DNA of 64,000 bases from assembly GCA_033675265.1 (NCBI GenBank), contig JAUJYZ010000366.1, positions 200,008 to 264,007 of the forward strand, read 5' to 3'. A program made the translations under genes and the position numbers. The DNA is from Actinostola sp. cb2023. Lineage: Eukaryota > Cnidaria > Anthozoa > Actiniaria > Actinostolidae. Of this stretch, positions 31,891-43,668 are shown one piece after another (positions within the stretch are counted from its first letter, which is position 1; each line of letters starts with the position of its first letter). The notes under the pieces are model-generated. The model saw only the letters and a list, made by a program, of their open reading frames with translations. It was not told where the DNA came from and searched no databases.

Positions 31891-32071
31891 CAAGCATAAA
31901 GAGTTTCAGACTTTCGGTACGCGCGCAATGCATTATGAGATTATTACAAAGGAAAAATGAGCAAAAACATAGCTTGGGCTCCCTGTGTCTAGAATTGGTG
32001 CTCACTTTTCCTTTGTAATAATCTTATAATGCATTGCGCGCGTACCGAAAGTCTGGAACTCTTGATGCTTG
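31891..32071. repeat. 181-base foldback with about 70-base arms
   Basis: CAAGCATAAAGAGTTTCAGA / the complement of AACTCTTGATGCTTG, and GTACGCGCGCAATGCATTAT in both arms, around a loop of about 40 bases. No target duplication seen. Confidence 0.8.
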
Positions 32072-32324
32072 TATCAGGGTCAGATATGCTTTCTCTTCCT
32101 CCTTTCCTTTCTAGGACTATCAATCAGATGGATATGATTATTATGGGTGATTAATAACACTTGAACTTAATTTCACCGTTTTTGACGTTATCTGTATATC
32201 GTCGTCATAGCACAAACGCTGATTCCACTGGAATTTAAAGAGCCTATTATATGTGATTTGACATCATTTCATTATACAAAAAAAACCTAGTGCAAATTCA
32301 CCTTATTTCCCCTTATGATAAATA

Positions 32325-32450
32325 TACCACTACTACCAGAATCCTATTCGTAGCTTCTTTTGTTATTCTAATTCACCCCACACCTTGGTACTCTCATAGG
32401 AGTTAAAACAACTGAATAAGAATTCGAAAAGGATTCTGGTAGTAGTGGTA
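32325..32450. repeat. 126-base foldback with 21-base arms
   Basis: Arm TACCACTACTACCAGAATCC at 32325-32345 and its complement at 32430-32450. Confidence 0.8.
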
Positions 32451-34019
32451 TCACTATACGTCATGAGGGGAATCGGGAATTACTGACATTTTCAACCTGT
32501 AGAAACTTACTTTCATGAAACAAAGAAACAAAATCAAATGTGGAATAATAAACCCCTTGTTTGATCGTTTGACAGATAATACTTGCAGACATTTTACTCA
32601 TTGCGTGCATGCTCGTATTCTCGCCCTACAGGCTCAGGAAAATACTTCGCAACTCTTAAAATATCCGCTCGTATTATCTGTCAAACCATCAAATAAGCTG
32701 TGTATAACTCCCATGGTATATCTCCGTCCATTCCGGGTGGAAATGCGACCCAACATTCCATCTCCATCATGAGTGGTGGGGTATTCTATTCATATCAAAC
32801 TCATTGTAACATTTGCCTCTAATTAGTTTCCATGCCCAGGCTCCCTCTCTGACATGATACAAACAAAGTCAAAATCACGTAAAAATTACAACATTTTGTA
32901 ATTTTACTCGAAAAGTTCGTGAATGACAACATTTTTACCTGTGAATTCATAATATATATTATCTTAGCTGTAATATAAGATAGTTTTGAAAGTAACAGCT
33001 TTAACATTTAATGGGTCAAAATAGATTTAGAAGAGCTCGGTTGTAGCGATTTTCACAAGTGAGCGTGACGTTGTTGTCACGGTCAGACGGGGATAACTGT
33101 GTTTAAACTCTAATACGTATGCTCTAAACGCATTTTTACCGCGAAAATCTGATTCAGCGATAAATGTCCTTTATTTTGGTATAAGATTCACGTATATTAC
33201 GATTAATTTCAATGGGTCAAACTTCCAAAGACTATAGGTCTTTCCCCGAATTGTTGATCGTCTTTTGTGTGTCGGTGGAGGCATTTGGAGCCGAGAGTTT
33301 CAAGGCTGAAATGGAGATTCTTCGAGCAATGCACGTAGCATTGCTCTCTACTCGCGGAAGCGATCGCTGTAACCAACACAGTGAAGTTTTACTCGATTGC
33401 CGGCTTTAATTTATCCACAACTGTGCGAGATATACTGTACGCTAGCTGAGAGCCGCAAATGTTCAAATTGATGGGCAATGAGTTTGATATGTTGTTTCAA
33501 AGACTGAAATGCACAAACTTTGACGATACTGGTACATTGAAATCTCATAACCAACTTAGTCGACGGTAGGAGATTTTTATGAAATTGAAGTCGCAATTCG
33601 CACTGTGCATGCGAATTTCGTTCTCCTTCTAAACTTACAGCGACTCTTCGGTGCAATATTTGCAGCGATTTTTATGGCAAATTTTATTTAAAATGACCGC
33701 CGTGAAGTTGCTTCAAGTTTCGTTCATGTTCCAAGGTGACTCCAATCACGGTGACATATCACACGTTTGTGTTCTTGTCACCGCAAAAGCCCCCTCAGTC
33801 TCGCGCTTCGCGTTCGGTTAGGAGAGATAACGCCTGGGACTAGGCTGGGGTAAAAAGTAACCATTCGACGTACAAAGCTTGCGTCGACGTTGAAATTCAT
33901 CTACTGTACAACCTGCACTACTACCAGTTTATTTCCCGGCTTTGAAGAAATTATCGGTGACGTGAAATTGTCATCACGCACAGTTTTAAAACAGTTGTTC
34001 CTACTTTACTTCCATCCTT

Positions 34020-34292
34020 TCCGTTCCTACCATCCTTCAATTCTTCCTTCCATCCTCCTGCCTTTCATCAATCTTCCTTTCCTCCTTTGGTCCTTCCTTT
34101 CAGTCCTTCCTTTGTTGTCTTAGGCCTTCTTTTGTTCGTTAACGTTACATCGTTCCTTCCTTCCTTGGTGCATTGGTTCAGGAGAATTCCTTCGCTCCTT
34201 CTTCGCTCCTTCTTCTCTCCTTCTTCGCTCCTTCTTCGCTCCTTCGCTCCTTCTTCGCTCCTTCTTCGCTCCTTCTTCGCTCCTTCTTCGCT
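34020..34292 (-). repeat. pyrimidine and CTTCTTCGCTCC microsatellites
   Basis: 34020-34180 is a TTCCTTCC-type tract; 34190-34292 is (CTTCTTCGCTCC)n. The second replaces the 3' end of the adjacent gene, as at 19.5 and 53.1 kb. Confidence 0.92.
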
Positions 34293-34692
34293 CCAGACTA
34301 TCACCAACAGTAGTAGCATTAACAACCTCACAGCTGTTTGGTGCTTTGGAAAAGTACGTAAATCCTGGTATTTGCGTCGCTGATATTCCAAATGATTTCG
34401 CTGCGACAGCTAAATATGTATCGTTTGTGTTGAACGGTGTTATGTGCTGTGTATAATTAAGGTACATCGGGACGCTTTCACCAGAGAAAACTTCGTACGC
34501 TCCTATTGCAAATGGCGGCCAATGGGACTCGTATTGTTTATACGTGATATACCATGGACTTGCTGGATTTCGAAAGACGATAGCATTAATTGAGAGATAG
34601 CCACCATATAATGGAGCAGGATGATTTTCATCTCTCAGACATTTTAATAATCGTGGCACACGAACGTACACATCGTCATCAGTAGTAGTCAA
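34293..34692 (-). pseudogene. galactosyltransferase C-terminal fragment (gene 7)
   Basis: On the minus strand the frame runs from TDDDVYVRVP through LYGGYLSINAIVF, WPPFAIGAYEVFSG, NDTYLAVAAKSFG and CEVVNATTVGDSLE. It then enters the microsatellite and loses the last 20 or so residues. The 5' side stops abruptly at the DxD motif, next to unrelated GC-rich sequence. Its sequence (YITYKQYESHW) is closest to gene 5. The frame is open but has no membrane anchor or N-terminal catalytic half. Confidence 0.88.
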
Positions 34693-34869
34693 ATGACAGT
34701 TCTATATCACGGGCGCTCCGGAGCACACCGGAGCCATCCGATACCATCCGAGTTCTGGGCCACGGGCGCACTGGAGCACACCGGAGCCATCCGATACTAT
34801 CCGTGTTCTGGACCACGGGCCATCCGGACCAGCCCGGAGAAGGACCCAGACCCTCTCCGGGCCACCTCT
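34693..34869. other. GC-rich 177-base stretch
   Basis: Markedly GC-richer than its surroundings, with repeats of GGAGCACACCGGAGCCATCC and CCACGGGCG. Unlike anything else in the window; no coding evidence. Confidence 0.6.
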
Positions 34870-35847
34870 CCGGGCGATTTTATATTTTACGCCCACTTCA
34901 AGATGGCGGATATTTCGGAGATGGCTTGGAATCTACTAATATGAGCAGCTCAACTTCCGGTGAATCGTCTTCGTATTTTTTTTCGAGTTCACATAGGGTA
35001 ATTATTGGCAATTTCTTTATTGGCTAAACTGCAATTGCAATAAATGTTGAAGGCTATACATATTTGGCGGAGAAATCGTGTCAAACAAGCCGCAATTGTA
35101 TGTATTCATTCACTTGCTGCATGAGTAGAAACTTTCAAATAAAGCTGGATCTTTTTTAAAGTGTTTTTGAGGGGAACAATCCGTCGATAGATAGCCAGTA
35201 AGTAAATGAAAATATACAGTGGCTATTCGTACGGTAACCGTACGCCGACTCTGATTTTGTTATTCGTACCGGTTGAGTCGATTATTTCTATGATTTTATG
35301 AAAAGTTGAAGAAACGTATTGAATCCAAACTATCCTATCTTTGTTAAGACGTACAAAGCGATTCAGAACAGATTTATAAATTTCGATGCCAAGTATTCTG
35401 GCGTGACACATCAGACTGCCGTGTACGCGCCGAATCTCATTTGTTATTCGTATGAGTCGAATTTTTCCACGATAAAGCGTGTTTTATCTTATGCCGCTGT
35501 CTTGATGTTTATAGTTGTCTTACAATACTTACCGCTTTTATGACTTCGCATTGGCATTTAAAATTCTACTCGCGTACGAATACGGTAGCCAAATGAGAGT
35601 CGAAAATAAAGCTCCAACTTTATCACAATGGATCGTTTTATTTCAAACAATAAATACATACGATTTCTCCAAATATGTATAACATTCAACATTTATCGAA
35701 GAAAACAAAGAAAATGACAAGAATACTGAACTCTATGTGCAAATAATACGATTCACCGGAAGTTGAGCTGCTCATATTAGTAGATTCCAGGCCATCTCGG
35801 AAATATCCGCCATCTTGAAGTGGGCGTAAAATATAAAAATCGCCCGG
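34870..35847. mobile_element. 978-base element with about 105-base inverted ends
   Basis: Both ends start CCGGGCGATTTT and contain TATTTTACGCCCACTTCAAG, ATGGCGGATATTTC and GCAGCTCAACTTCCGGTGAA, about 96% identical. The interior has no transposase; it carries GTACGAATA-type motifs near 35225-35270 and 35570-35585. No target duplication was identified. Family not recognised. Confidence 0.8.
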
Positions 35848-36583
35848 ACCGAGCCTAAGGATCTTTGAACGAATAATTATATCGTGTTCATTTTTAGTAT
35901 TCAATTCCAGTTAATCTTATTTAAAACTTAAAGTTTCCACCGCTGAAAATCAAACCGATTAAACTCAACCGTACAGGCTATTGTTCTCTTGGATATACCT
36001 ATTGTTCTTACAAACTATTTTAGCATCCAAATCAAGGTCCAACGCGATCAGTTTAAACACGAAGTTCCGGTATAAAAGGACGCTGCCCAGGGGTACAACA
36101 ATACATTTGTTTAATCAATCATTGTTCGTCCCATATTCATGTGCATGTTCATGTAGTGATACAAAGATTAATTAGCAAACGTATTGTCTTACCCCTGGGC
36201 AGGCTCCTTTTTATACTGGAACTTCGGTTTAAGGACTAATCTTTTTATCACGTTATGTAACAAGTGGTCTATTGTTTAATTTTATAAAGTATCTTCAACC
36301 TAATATTTTTATGTCGAGGTTTTAAGCATCCATCATTAAAAATGTACAAAGATTAACATAAACAATGGAGAGGCACGCTAAATAAGTGATCTATTGTTTA
36401 ATCAACAGGTGACCATATGTAAATTCGTCTGTGTATCAGAACAATAATAACTAGCTATAGAGTCAAACACACGATTTTTTTTATCCCTACGATTGCCAAA
36501 CCAACCTCCACTATTACTGAAATCCGACCCATTGAACCACACATTCATTCTCAGTTTTGACTGACTCAAGTAGAACCAACGTG
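35848..36583. other. unique interval with a foldback
   Basis: No gene apart from the foldback at 36054-36231. AT-rich sequence from 36240 to 36583. Confidence 0.5.
36054..36231. repeat. 178-base foldback with about 60-base arms
   Basis: GAAGTTCCGGTATAAAAGGA and CTGCCCAGGGGTA in the left arm, complements at 36189-36228. The arms include a TATAAAA word, so either end could act as a promoter; that is speculation. Confidence 0.75.
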
Positions 36584-36832
36584 ATGAATCATTCTCAAAC
36601 AGACCAAGAAGTGACCCAACTCTTGTCGAAGTGGGTCGGTGAAGCAAGTGAACCTACATTCACTTGTCCTGAATGCAGTAAACCCTTCAATCATCAGATA
36701 AGTCTAACAAGACATAAAGAGAAATACATCAACACCAAATCGTGTCATTCTTGTTCAACTTCATTTCAAACGGTTACTGAACACATATATTATAGGACTA
36801 CACAGGCACCCCAACCTATACAATTATCGTAA
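36584..36832 (+). CDS. small zinc-finger-like ORF
   Basis: 82 codons from ATG at 36584. FTCPECSKPFNHQISLTRH has the C2H2 spacing Cys-x2-Cys-x12-His, but the second His is missing or displaced. A second CxxC follows (KSCHSCSTSFQTVTEH). A real C2H2 exon, a decayed one, or chance are all possible. It lies between a foldback and minisatellites, with no upstream exon identified. Confidence 0.35.
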   Translation: MNHSQTDQEVTQLLSKWVGEASEPTFTCPECSKPFNHQISLTRHKEKYINTKSCHSCSTSFQTVTEHIYYRTTQAPQPIQLS

Positions 36833-36974
36833 ATAATACACAGGGATCCCAATTTCAATAGTTTCTGAATAGATAAAGGGTGGGAGTACGTAAATCACAT
36901 AAAATCGGAAATATTTAGTTGTTTTCTAGCATTTAAAACTTTTTTCGGATTACACAGAACATATAGCTTTTAAA

Positions 36975-37104
36975 GCTCTAGGTCTAGGTCTAGTTCTAGG
37001 TCTAGTTCTAGGTCTAGTTCTAGAGGTCTAGGTCTAGTTCTAGGTCTAGTTCTAGGTCTAGTTCTAGGTCTAGTTCTAGTTCTAGGTCTAGTTCTAGGTC
37101 TTGC
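36975..37104 (+). repeat. TCTAGGTCTAGT minisatellite
   Basis: Tandem 6/12-base units of TCTAGG and TCTAGT, about 130 bases. Confidence 0.95.
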
Positions 37105-37322
37105 CTAGGGCTATCAGGCTATCGGCTATCAGGCTATTGGCTATCAGGCTATCGGCTATCAGGCTATTGGCTATCAGGCTATCAAAATATTGGCTATCAG
37201 GCTATTGGCTATCAGGCTATCGGCTATCAGGCTATCGGGCTATCAGGCTATCGGCTTTTTCAGGCTATCAAGCTATTGGCTATCAGGCTATTGGCTATCA
37301 GGCTATCGGCTATCAGGCTATC
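37105..37322 (+). repeat. GGCTATCAGGCTATC minisatellite
   Basis: About 218 bases of tandem 8/16-base units that butt directly onto galactosyltransferase coding sequence at 37323. Confidence 0.95.
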
Positions 37323-37809
37323 TTACATCAGTTTTGCAAAAAACTCTCACTCAATCAGACAAATTCTTGTCCGTTACGATCATCACTTCAAAAGGGAAGA
37401 TGAAGATCATCCTGTTCCATTATATGGTGGCTACATCAGAAACCATTCTCTCGACGTCGACCGAGATCCAAGAAGCCTGTGGTATGTCTCAAGTAAAGAA
37501 TACAGCGAGTTCCATTGGCCGCCATTTGCAATAGGAGCGTACGAAGTTTTCTCTGGTGAGAGCGTCCCGATGTACCTTAACTATACACAGCACAGAACAC
37601 CGTTCACTACAGACGATACATATTTAGCTGTCGCAGCGAAATCATTTGGAGTATCAGCGATGCAAATACCCGGATTTCAGTACTTTAGAAAATTCCCCAA
37701 AAAATGTGAGGTTGTTAATACTATTACTATTGGGGGTCGTCTGGAAGGTGCGAAAATAATGAAGTATCATCGGTTTTACATGAATAAAACGGCAATTGCG
37801 AACTGGTGA
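37323..37809 (+). pseudogene. internally deleted galactosyltransferase (gene 8) at the duplication breakpoint
   Basis: A stem fragment (TSVLQK, LSLNQ with frame slips) is joined at about 37400 to the C-terminal third of a gene 1 copy (DEDHPVPLYGGYIRNHS onward, including WPPFAIGAYEVFSG and DDTYLAVAA). The anchor, RRSAIRKTW and DxD motifs are absent. One extra G near the end (AACTGGTGAG against AACTGTGAG) turns the last Cys-Glu-Gln codons into Trp-stop. From 37402 the sequence is essentially that of 3857 onward. Confidence 0.9.
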
Positions 37810-38330
37810 GCAATAACGAATGGAAGGATGGGATGAACGAATGAAATGTGTAAGAAAGGAAAGAAGGATACATGGAAAGAAGGACAGAAGGAAAGAAGGA
37901 GAGATGGAAAGAAGGAGAGATGGAAAGAAGAATAGATGGAAAGAAGGATAGATGGTAAGAAGGATAGATGAAAAGAAGGATAGATGGAAAGAAGGATAGA
38001 TGGAAAAAAGGATAGATTGAAAGAAGGATAGATCAGTGGAAAGAAGGATAGATAGAAAGAAGGATAGATGGAAAGAAGGTTAGATGGAAAAGAAGGACAG
38101 ACGGAAAGAAGGATAGAAGGAAAGAAGGATAGATCAGTGGGAAGAAGGATAGATGGGAATAAGGTTAGATGAAAAGAAGGATAGATGGAAAGAAGGATAG
38201 ATGGAAAGAAGGATAGATGGAAAGAAGGATAGATGGAAAGAAGGATAGATGGAAAGAAGGATAGATGGAAAGAAGGATAGATGGAAAGAAGGATAGATGG
38301 AAAGAAGGATAGATGGAAAGAAGGATAGAT
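37810..38330 (+). repeat. purine-rich tract after gene 8
   Basis: Copy of 4265-4775, with a single added A near 38091. Confidence 0.95.
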
Positions 38331-38596
38331 AATTATATGAAAGGCCGGTTTCTAAAATCCAACAATCATTTAAACTGATATTTAATAATTTCCGATTGAA
38401 AAAGTTAAAAAGAAAATCACAAATTTGTAGGTAAGAGATGTATGTGACATTGCGATCATGCGAACTGAACACCACAACTCGTCCCACGTTGGAAATATAT
38501 ATTTAACTTGTGACTAGCATGCCATAAGGGACTTTCAGAACTTATGTCGTTACTGCGCAAAGTCAATTATCCTGAAAATTTGTACAAGTGTTCGAC

Positions 38597-38597
<1 letters not shown>

Positions 38598-38662
<65 letters not shown>

Positions 38663-38691
38663 ATTAATTATTATTATTATTATTATTATTA

Positions 38692-38733
<42 letters not shown>

Positions 38734-38748
38734 ATTAATTATTATTAA

Positions 38749-38837
<89 letters not shown>
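38598..38837 (+). repeat. ATT microsatellite, second copy
   Basis: (ATT)n with the same ACTATATTAATT interruptions as 5042-5289 plus phase slips. Confidence 0.97.
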
Positions 38838-38869
38838 GAACCATGTTTGGGTATAGGGTTGCCGCTGAG

Positions 38870-39380
38870 GGTTTGAAACCCTGACCCTGTTTAGGAAAAA
38901 AAATAAAAAAAACATACCTACCCTGTCTAGGACAACACCCTCTATTTTAGGACCCTGTTTAGGACAAGGAGCAAAATACACACTGTCTTCTTTTACACAA
39001 TTTTAACGCGTTTTATGTTGACTGATGACATGCTAGAGATCGGCAAGCGTCTCAGATCTCGAATAGCTAAATACCGGATAAAAACCATATTTTAACGACG
39101 ACAATCGTGCATACCATACCCTGTTTAGGACAAACTCACATAAAATTATATATCCTGTGCAGGACAGAGAGGCCAAAAAACCATACCCTGTCCAGCGGCA
39201 CGTCCCCGTATAGCCCATATATGGGATCGAGTACCCCCCAAGGGACGTTAATGCATTGCATTATACCCGATATATACAAACACTAATGAATAAAACATCA
39301 GTCATATATCAGATCTGATATAGAAATGATGTTTTATTAATGAGTATCAGATCTGATATAGAAATGATGTTTTATTCATC
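38870..39380 (+). repeat. CCCTGTTTAGGACA array and palindromic units, second copy
   Basis: Copy of 5320-5828, with several homopolymers one base longer. Confidence 0.8.
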
Positions 39381-40472
39381 AGGGTCCTGTTGTTCGAAAG
39401 GTGATTGACGCCATAATCCAGGATTAATATACTAAACTAGTACGTAAATCGTTGAAAATTTAATTTAGCCAAAACTCCATAGAAACAATCTTCAAGGGTC
39501 TTATATAATCACTAGTTAATATCTTTTCTCAATATTGGAGAGGGAAGTACTATATTTTTTATGAATCTTACTCAACCCAAACTCAGCTCCATACATTTCT
39601 CAGAAAAAAACCGTTCAGATATTTTGATCACAAAATACAAGTTGTATTTTGTGATCAAAATATCTGAACGGTTTGTTCAGATAATAGCTCTGCATTGAAG
39701 AAAACTAGTCAAACAATCAATATTCTAAGCGCAAATACTGTAAGACAAATTCTTCACACAAACGTTTAGCTTCATAGAAATAAAATAATTCAAGACATTA
39801 AACATGAATAAATGTATAGAGCGAAGCCATGCTGATTGTTTGGGTTGAGTACGTGACGTCACTGGCACCTCTAAAGATTCATAAAAATGTATTACTTTTC
39901 ATTAGCCATTATCTAAACGAGCAGGGGACTGGGAACGATTTTATTAGAATTAATGTAATTATGAAATGAAGTTGATGACATGAAACAGCATGTTGAAATT
40001 AGTATCTGTGCAAAGTGTGATGTGATTTGAGCAAATTCTGTCGGAATTATAAACTTTTGAAATTGTGTTGTCCAGCCAAAATTTTACAGTGAATGTATGG
40101 TTTGGCTGGACAACGTCAAAAATTTACAGAGTTTGTATGGGAAAATAGACTTCTTTGATGCCGTCTAGCATCGTCAATATCAAGCCGAAGTTCACCAAAC
40201 TTTCGAGATTAGCTAAGTTTGATGTCTCAGAAAAGGATGCCCACTTTTGCTAGTTTCTTATTGAATTAGTTTTACGGACTTGGTCCCAGTCCCCTGCTCG
40301 TTTTGGGACAAAAATAACCAATGATTGAATGGGTCTTTGAGATTATTTCAGTGAAGTTTCAGCTAGCTAAATCAAATTTTGAACGATTTACGTACTAATG
40401 CCCCTATAAGAAAACTCTTGACGTGACGCTAATCCAGGATTAGCACTAATTGCCTTTCGGTCAATCGGCCCC
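39381..40472. mobile_element. 1.1-kb inverted-repeat element, second copy
   Basis: Copy of 5829-6920, including the 32-base-arm hairpin and the nested 389-base element (about 39918-40306). Confidence 0.6.
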
Positions 40473-41313
40473 AATGTATCGGGTATAAAGGTCCATGCAC
40501 CTGACCAAATGAGCAGCTCCCATTGGCCTAGCTGATAGCTCATGAATTATTAATTCGTTTTCCTTGACAAGGAAGCCTTGCTCGTGTAGACGACAAAAAC
40601 ATCGCCAATTTTTCCTTTTCAAGGAAAACTTGTTCGTGTAGATGCGGCATTATGCAAGGTACGCGTCCCTTCATAAAATCACTTATATTGGTATTTCATG
40701 TTGTCTTAAACATGTGGGACCCTTTTCATACAGACTGCGCATGAGTGGTGAAAGAGTATCTACAAACGCGTAATTCAATGTCAATTAAATAAGATTAAAT
40801 GTTATAAATTATCTCTGGATTTCTGAAGCCGTTCAATAAACTCGCACGTATACATCGCCTACGTCTCGTGGTTTTAAACTTGATAAAAACACTCCTGCTC
40901 GTTTAGTAAACAATACCCATTGAGAATACGGTTTACAAAGCCATTGATATGTATTCATCAAGTATATGACGAAGCTATTAATATCACTGATTCAACCAAA
41001 ATAATTCTGGAATTTTCGGAAAAGTTGGACTTCCTCGATCGAAGGACCATTCACATGCATTCGTAATTTCTCCACGTACTTATTCCGTTCTTTGCAAATT
41101 GTTTTGTTTTCCTTTAACTTTTCAGATGATTTTAGATTAATTTGCGCTCCCTGGATGATTATTTTCAGAATATCTAAGCAGGCAGCCGATTTGAGTTGCC
41201 TGGTTACTGCTTTGTATCACAAACATCGAAAATGAACACTGTGTTTATATAATTAATATCTCAATAACACAAATGAAGTGCCAGTTTATTTCACGGAACT
41301 CTCCAAATGAAAG

Positions 41314-43428
41314 ATGGGTTCACTTTGGTGTAGAAGAAATCATGGAAAAACAATTTTGTTTTTTTGTCGTATTGGTTTTGTTGGCAACATTATTAAGTCT
41401 ACTTGTGACGTTTAACCATGAACCAAAGGGTGGAACCATGTATAGTTTTACGTCAGTATTGAAAAACATCTTACTGAATGAGCCAACTTCTTGTCGGTAC
41501 ATTCATCACTTCAAACGATATGAGAAGTCGAAGACTAAGTTTCCTCTCATCCAGCCTCACATAGAACCAACGATTCGCTGTGAAGACAGGCTCTTGCACC
41601 TCGCTGTTGTTGTGCATTCAGCATGTTCGGGTGAGAAACACCGCCTTCGGAGATCTGCCATTCGAAAAACATGGGCAAATACGACAGCAGTGGAAAGTAA
41701 GAACAGATAGCGGCTGTTCTTTTCCTTGGGGTTGTGTAGAGACGAGGAGAACAGACTCAACAAAGAAGAAGCTTTGAGGAACAATGACATCATCATTGGG
41801 AACTTCACAGACATTTACAGAAACCTTGTCATTAAAACGTTCATGGCATTGCAGTGGGCTTCTTTTCGACTGACATCCAAGTACATCATGAAGACAGATG
41901 ACGATGTGTACGTTCGTGTGCCACGATTATTAAAATGGCTGAGAGATGAAGATCATCCTGCTCCATTATATGGTGGCTACGTCAGAAATCATGCTTCCGT
42001 ATTCCGAGACCCAGGGAGTCCATGGTATGTCTCGTATGAAGACTACAACCATACCCATTGGCCACCATTTGCATTAGGAGGGTACCAAGTCTTCTCTCAT
42101 CGCCAGAAATTTCGAATCAAAGTGGGTGGAGCTTAATGTGATAAATAACTTGCATTCAACCATAACGAATTGGCTGCCAATCAAAAGTATTGTCTTATAG
42201 CGTATCTGATTGGTCGTAAAGGCAATGCGTTATGCTACCACGGTATATATAACTGAAATGATTTGCCTGTAATAACAGGATTCAAAAAATAAATATAAGA
42301 TATTTCTGATCGATGACGATTTGACTTAAGAAAAAATAACTTTATTTGAAGCCAAAAAAAACTACTTCATTCTTCGTTCTTGTGTTGTTCCCTTAAGCTA
42401 ATACTTGAATTTAGACTTTCGGTAAGGAAAAGTACACGCTTTTTGTAAAGAAGACATAATAAAACATGTAGTGTAAAGCTTGGAATATCTAGCTTTTTCG
42501 CGCGAAAATTTCAAAACATAGGAGCGCGCGGAGGATTTCAGCTAGTTTCTAGTCTATTTTCGTGCAAAAAAGGAACGCCTGACTGAAATATATGTAAACA
42601 TGGCGTCGATCGACGTGGAAGCAAGAAATGGCACAGAAAAAGGCAATTTTTAGAGCTTATCGGCCATAATGGATTCCAATATAAGCATGGCACCGAGCCT
42701 TGATATTGCACAAACTACATGTCCAAAACCGAGCCGAAATTGTTGTAGGATCTATTGGAAACCAGCTGAAATTCTAAGTTAGTTCTTCGTCTTTCGAACC
42801 AGAGGCAAAGTAAGTGTATCAGTGCAAGGACAGGCAAACACCAGGGGCCAGAACTCTTTGTAGTTGAGGCATCCGCCATATGTTTCTCTATAATGGGGTA
42901 CTTATAATTCAACGATTGAAGAAACGTAAAAACCGAGCCGAGTATTGGAGGTAAGATGTTGAAATTACTGTTAAACTAAAGCTAGAAACTACGTTCGTTA
43001 AAATGGAGGCAAAGTAAATGTTCAATTTTATTTTAAAGGGGAATATTGAGATATAAGTATTTTGACTCCATACATTTATTGTAATGTAATCGAGGTCAAT
43101 TTTTTCTAAGTGTCGCGTTCAACTGCGCATGTCGATTCGAAATTTCTGGCGATGTAGTGAAAGCGTCCCGATGTACCTTAACTATACACAGCACAGAACA
43201 CCGTTCACTACAGAGGATACATATGTAGCTGTGGCAGCGAAGGAGTTTGGGATATCAGCGACACAAATACCAGGATTTACGTACTTTTCCAAAGTACCAA
43301 ACAACTGTGAGGTTGTTAATGCTACTACTGTTGGTGATGGTCTGGACGGTGCGAACATAATGAAATATCATAGGTTTTACATGAATCAAACGGCACTTGC
43401 GAACTGTAATGAAGTAAGTGAGCAATGA
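41314..43428 (+). pseudogene. galactosyltransferase pseudogene (gene 9), copy of gene 2
   Basis: The homologous ATG is at 41314. An extra T in a T run near 41360 shifts the frame, so the open frame actually starts at 41273 upstream. It shares the TAG nonsense codon (41708) with gene 2 but not gene 2's 2-base deletion. The 1-kb element splits it at 42098-43154; the last exon-like piece ends at 43428. KTDDDVYVR and the downstream motifs are readable. Confidence 0.88.
42098..43154. mobile_element. 1,057-base inverted-repeat element in gene 9
   Basis: Copy of the element at 8542-9596 with the same 21-base ends and the same insertion point, so the insertion predates the block duplication. Confidence 0.8.
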
Positions 43429-43668
43429 GGAAAGGAATGATGGAACGCGCGAAGGAACGAGGTAATGAACAAAAGAACGGCGCAATGAAAGGATAAAAGG
43501 TAGAACAAGAGCAAAGGTGGATGGATGAAAGAATGGAAAGAAGGAAGAAAGGTTGGATTGAAGATCGAATAGGAAGGATTCAAGGATGGAATTAATGATG
43601 GATTGATATGGAAGGAATGACTAAAGGAAAGATGGAAGGATGGAAGGAAAGAAAGGAGGGAGGGAAAA
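43429..43668 (+). repeat. purine-rich tract after gene 9
   Basis: Copy of 9871-10110. Confidence 0.85.

Larger units (their letters stand above)
31181..33990. other. unique interval with foldbacks, no supported gene
   Basis: Contains foldbacks at 31891-32071 and 32325-32450 and an imperfect pair TTTGACAGATAATAC / GTATTATCTGTCAAA near 32570-32690. ORFs at 32515-32772 and 33212-33409 show no recognisable domain. Near 33800-33850 is CGCTTCGCGTTCGG followed by CCTGGGACTAGGCTGGGG. Confidence 0.5.

Noticed and set aside
32515..32772. 85-codon ORF
   Set aside because: Overlaps an imperfect inverted repeat; no domain or second copy to test.
33212..33409. 65-codon ORF and the neighbouring minus-strand 81-codon ORF
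   Set aside because: Single occurrence, no recognisable motif, no splice context supporting an exon.
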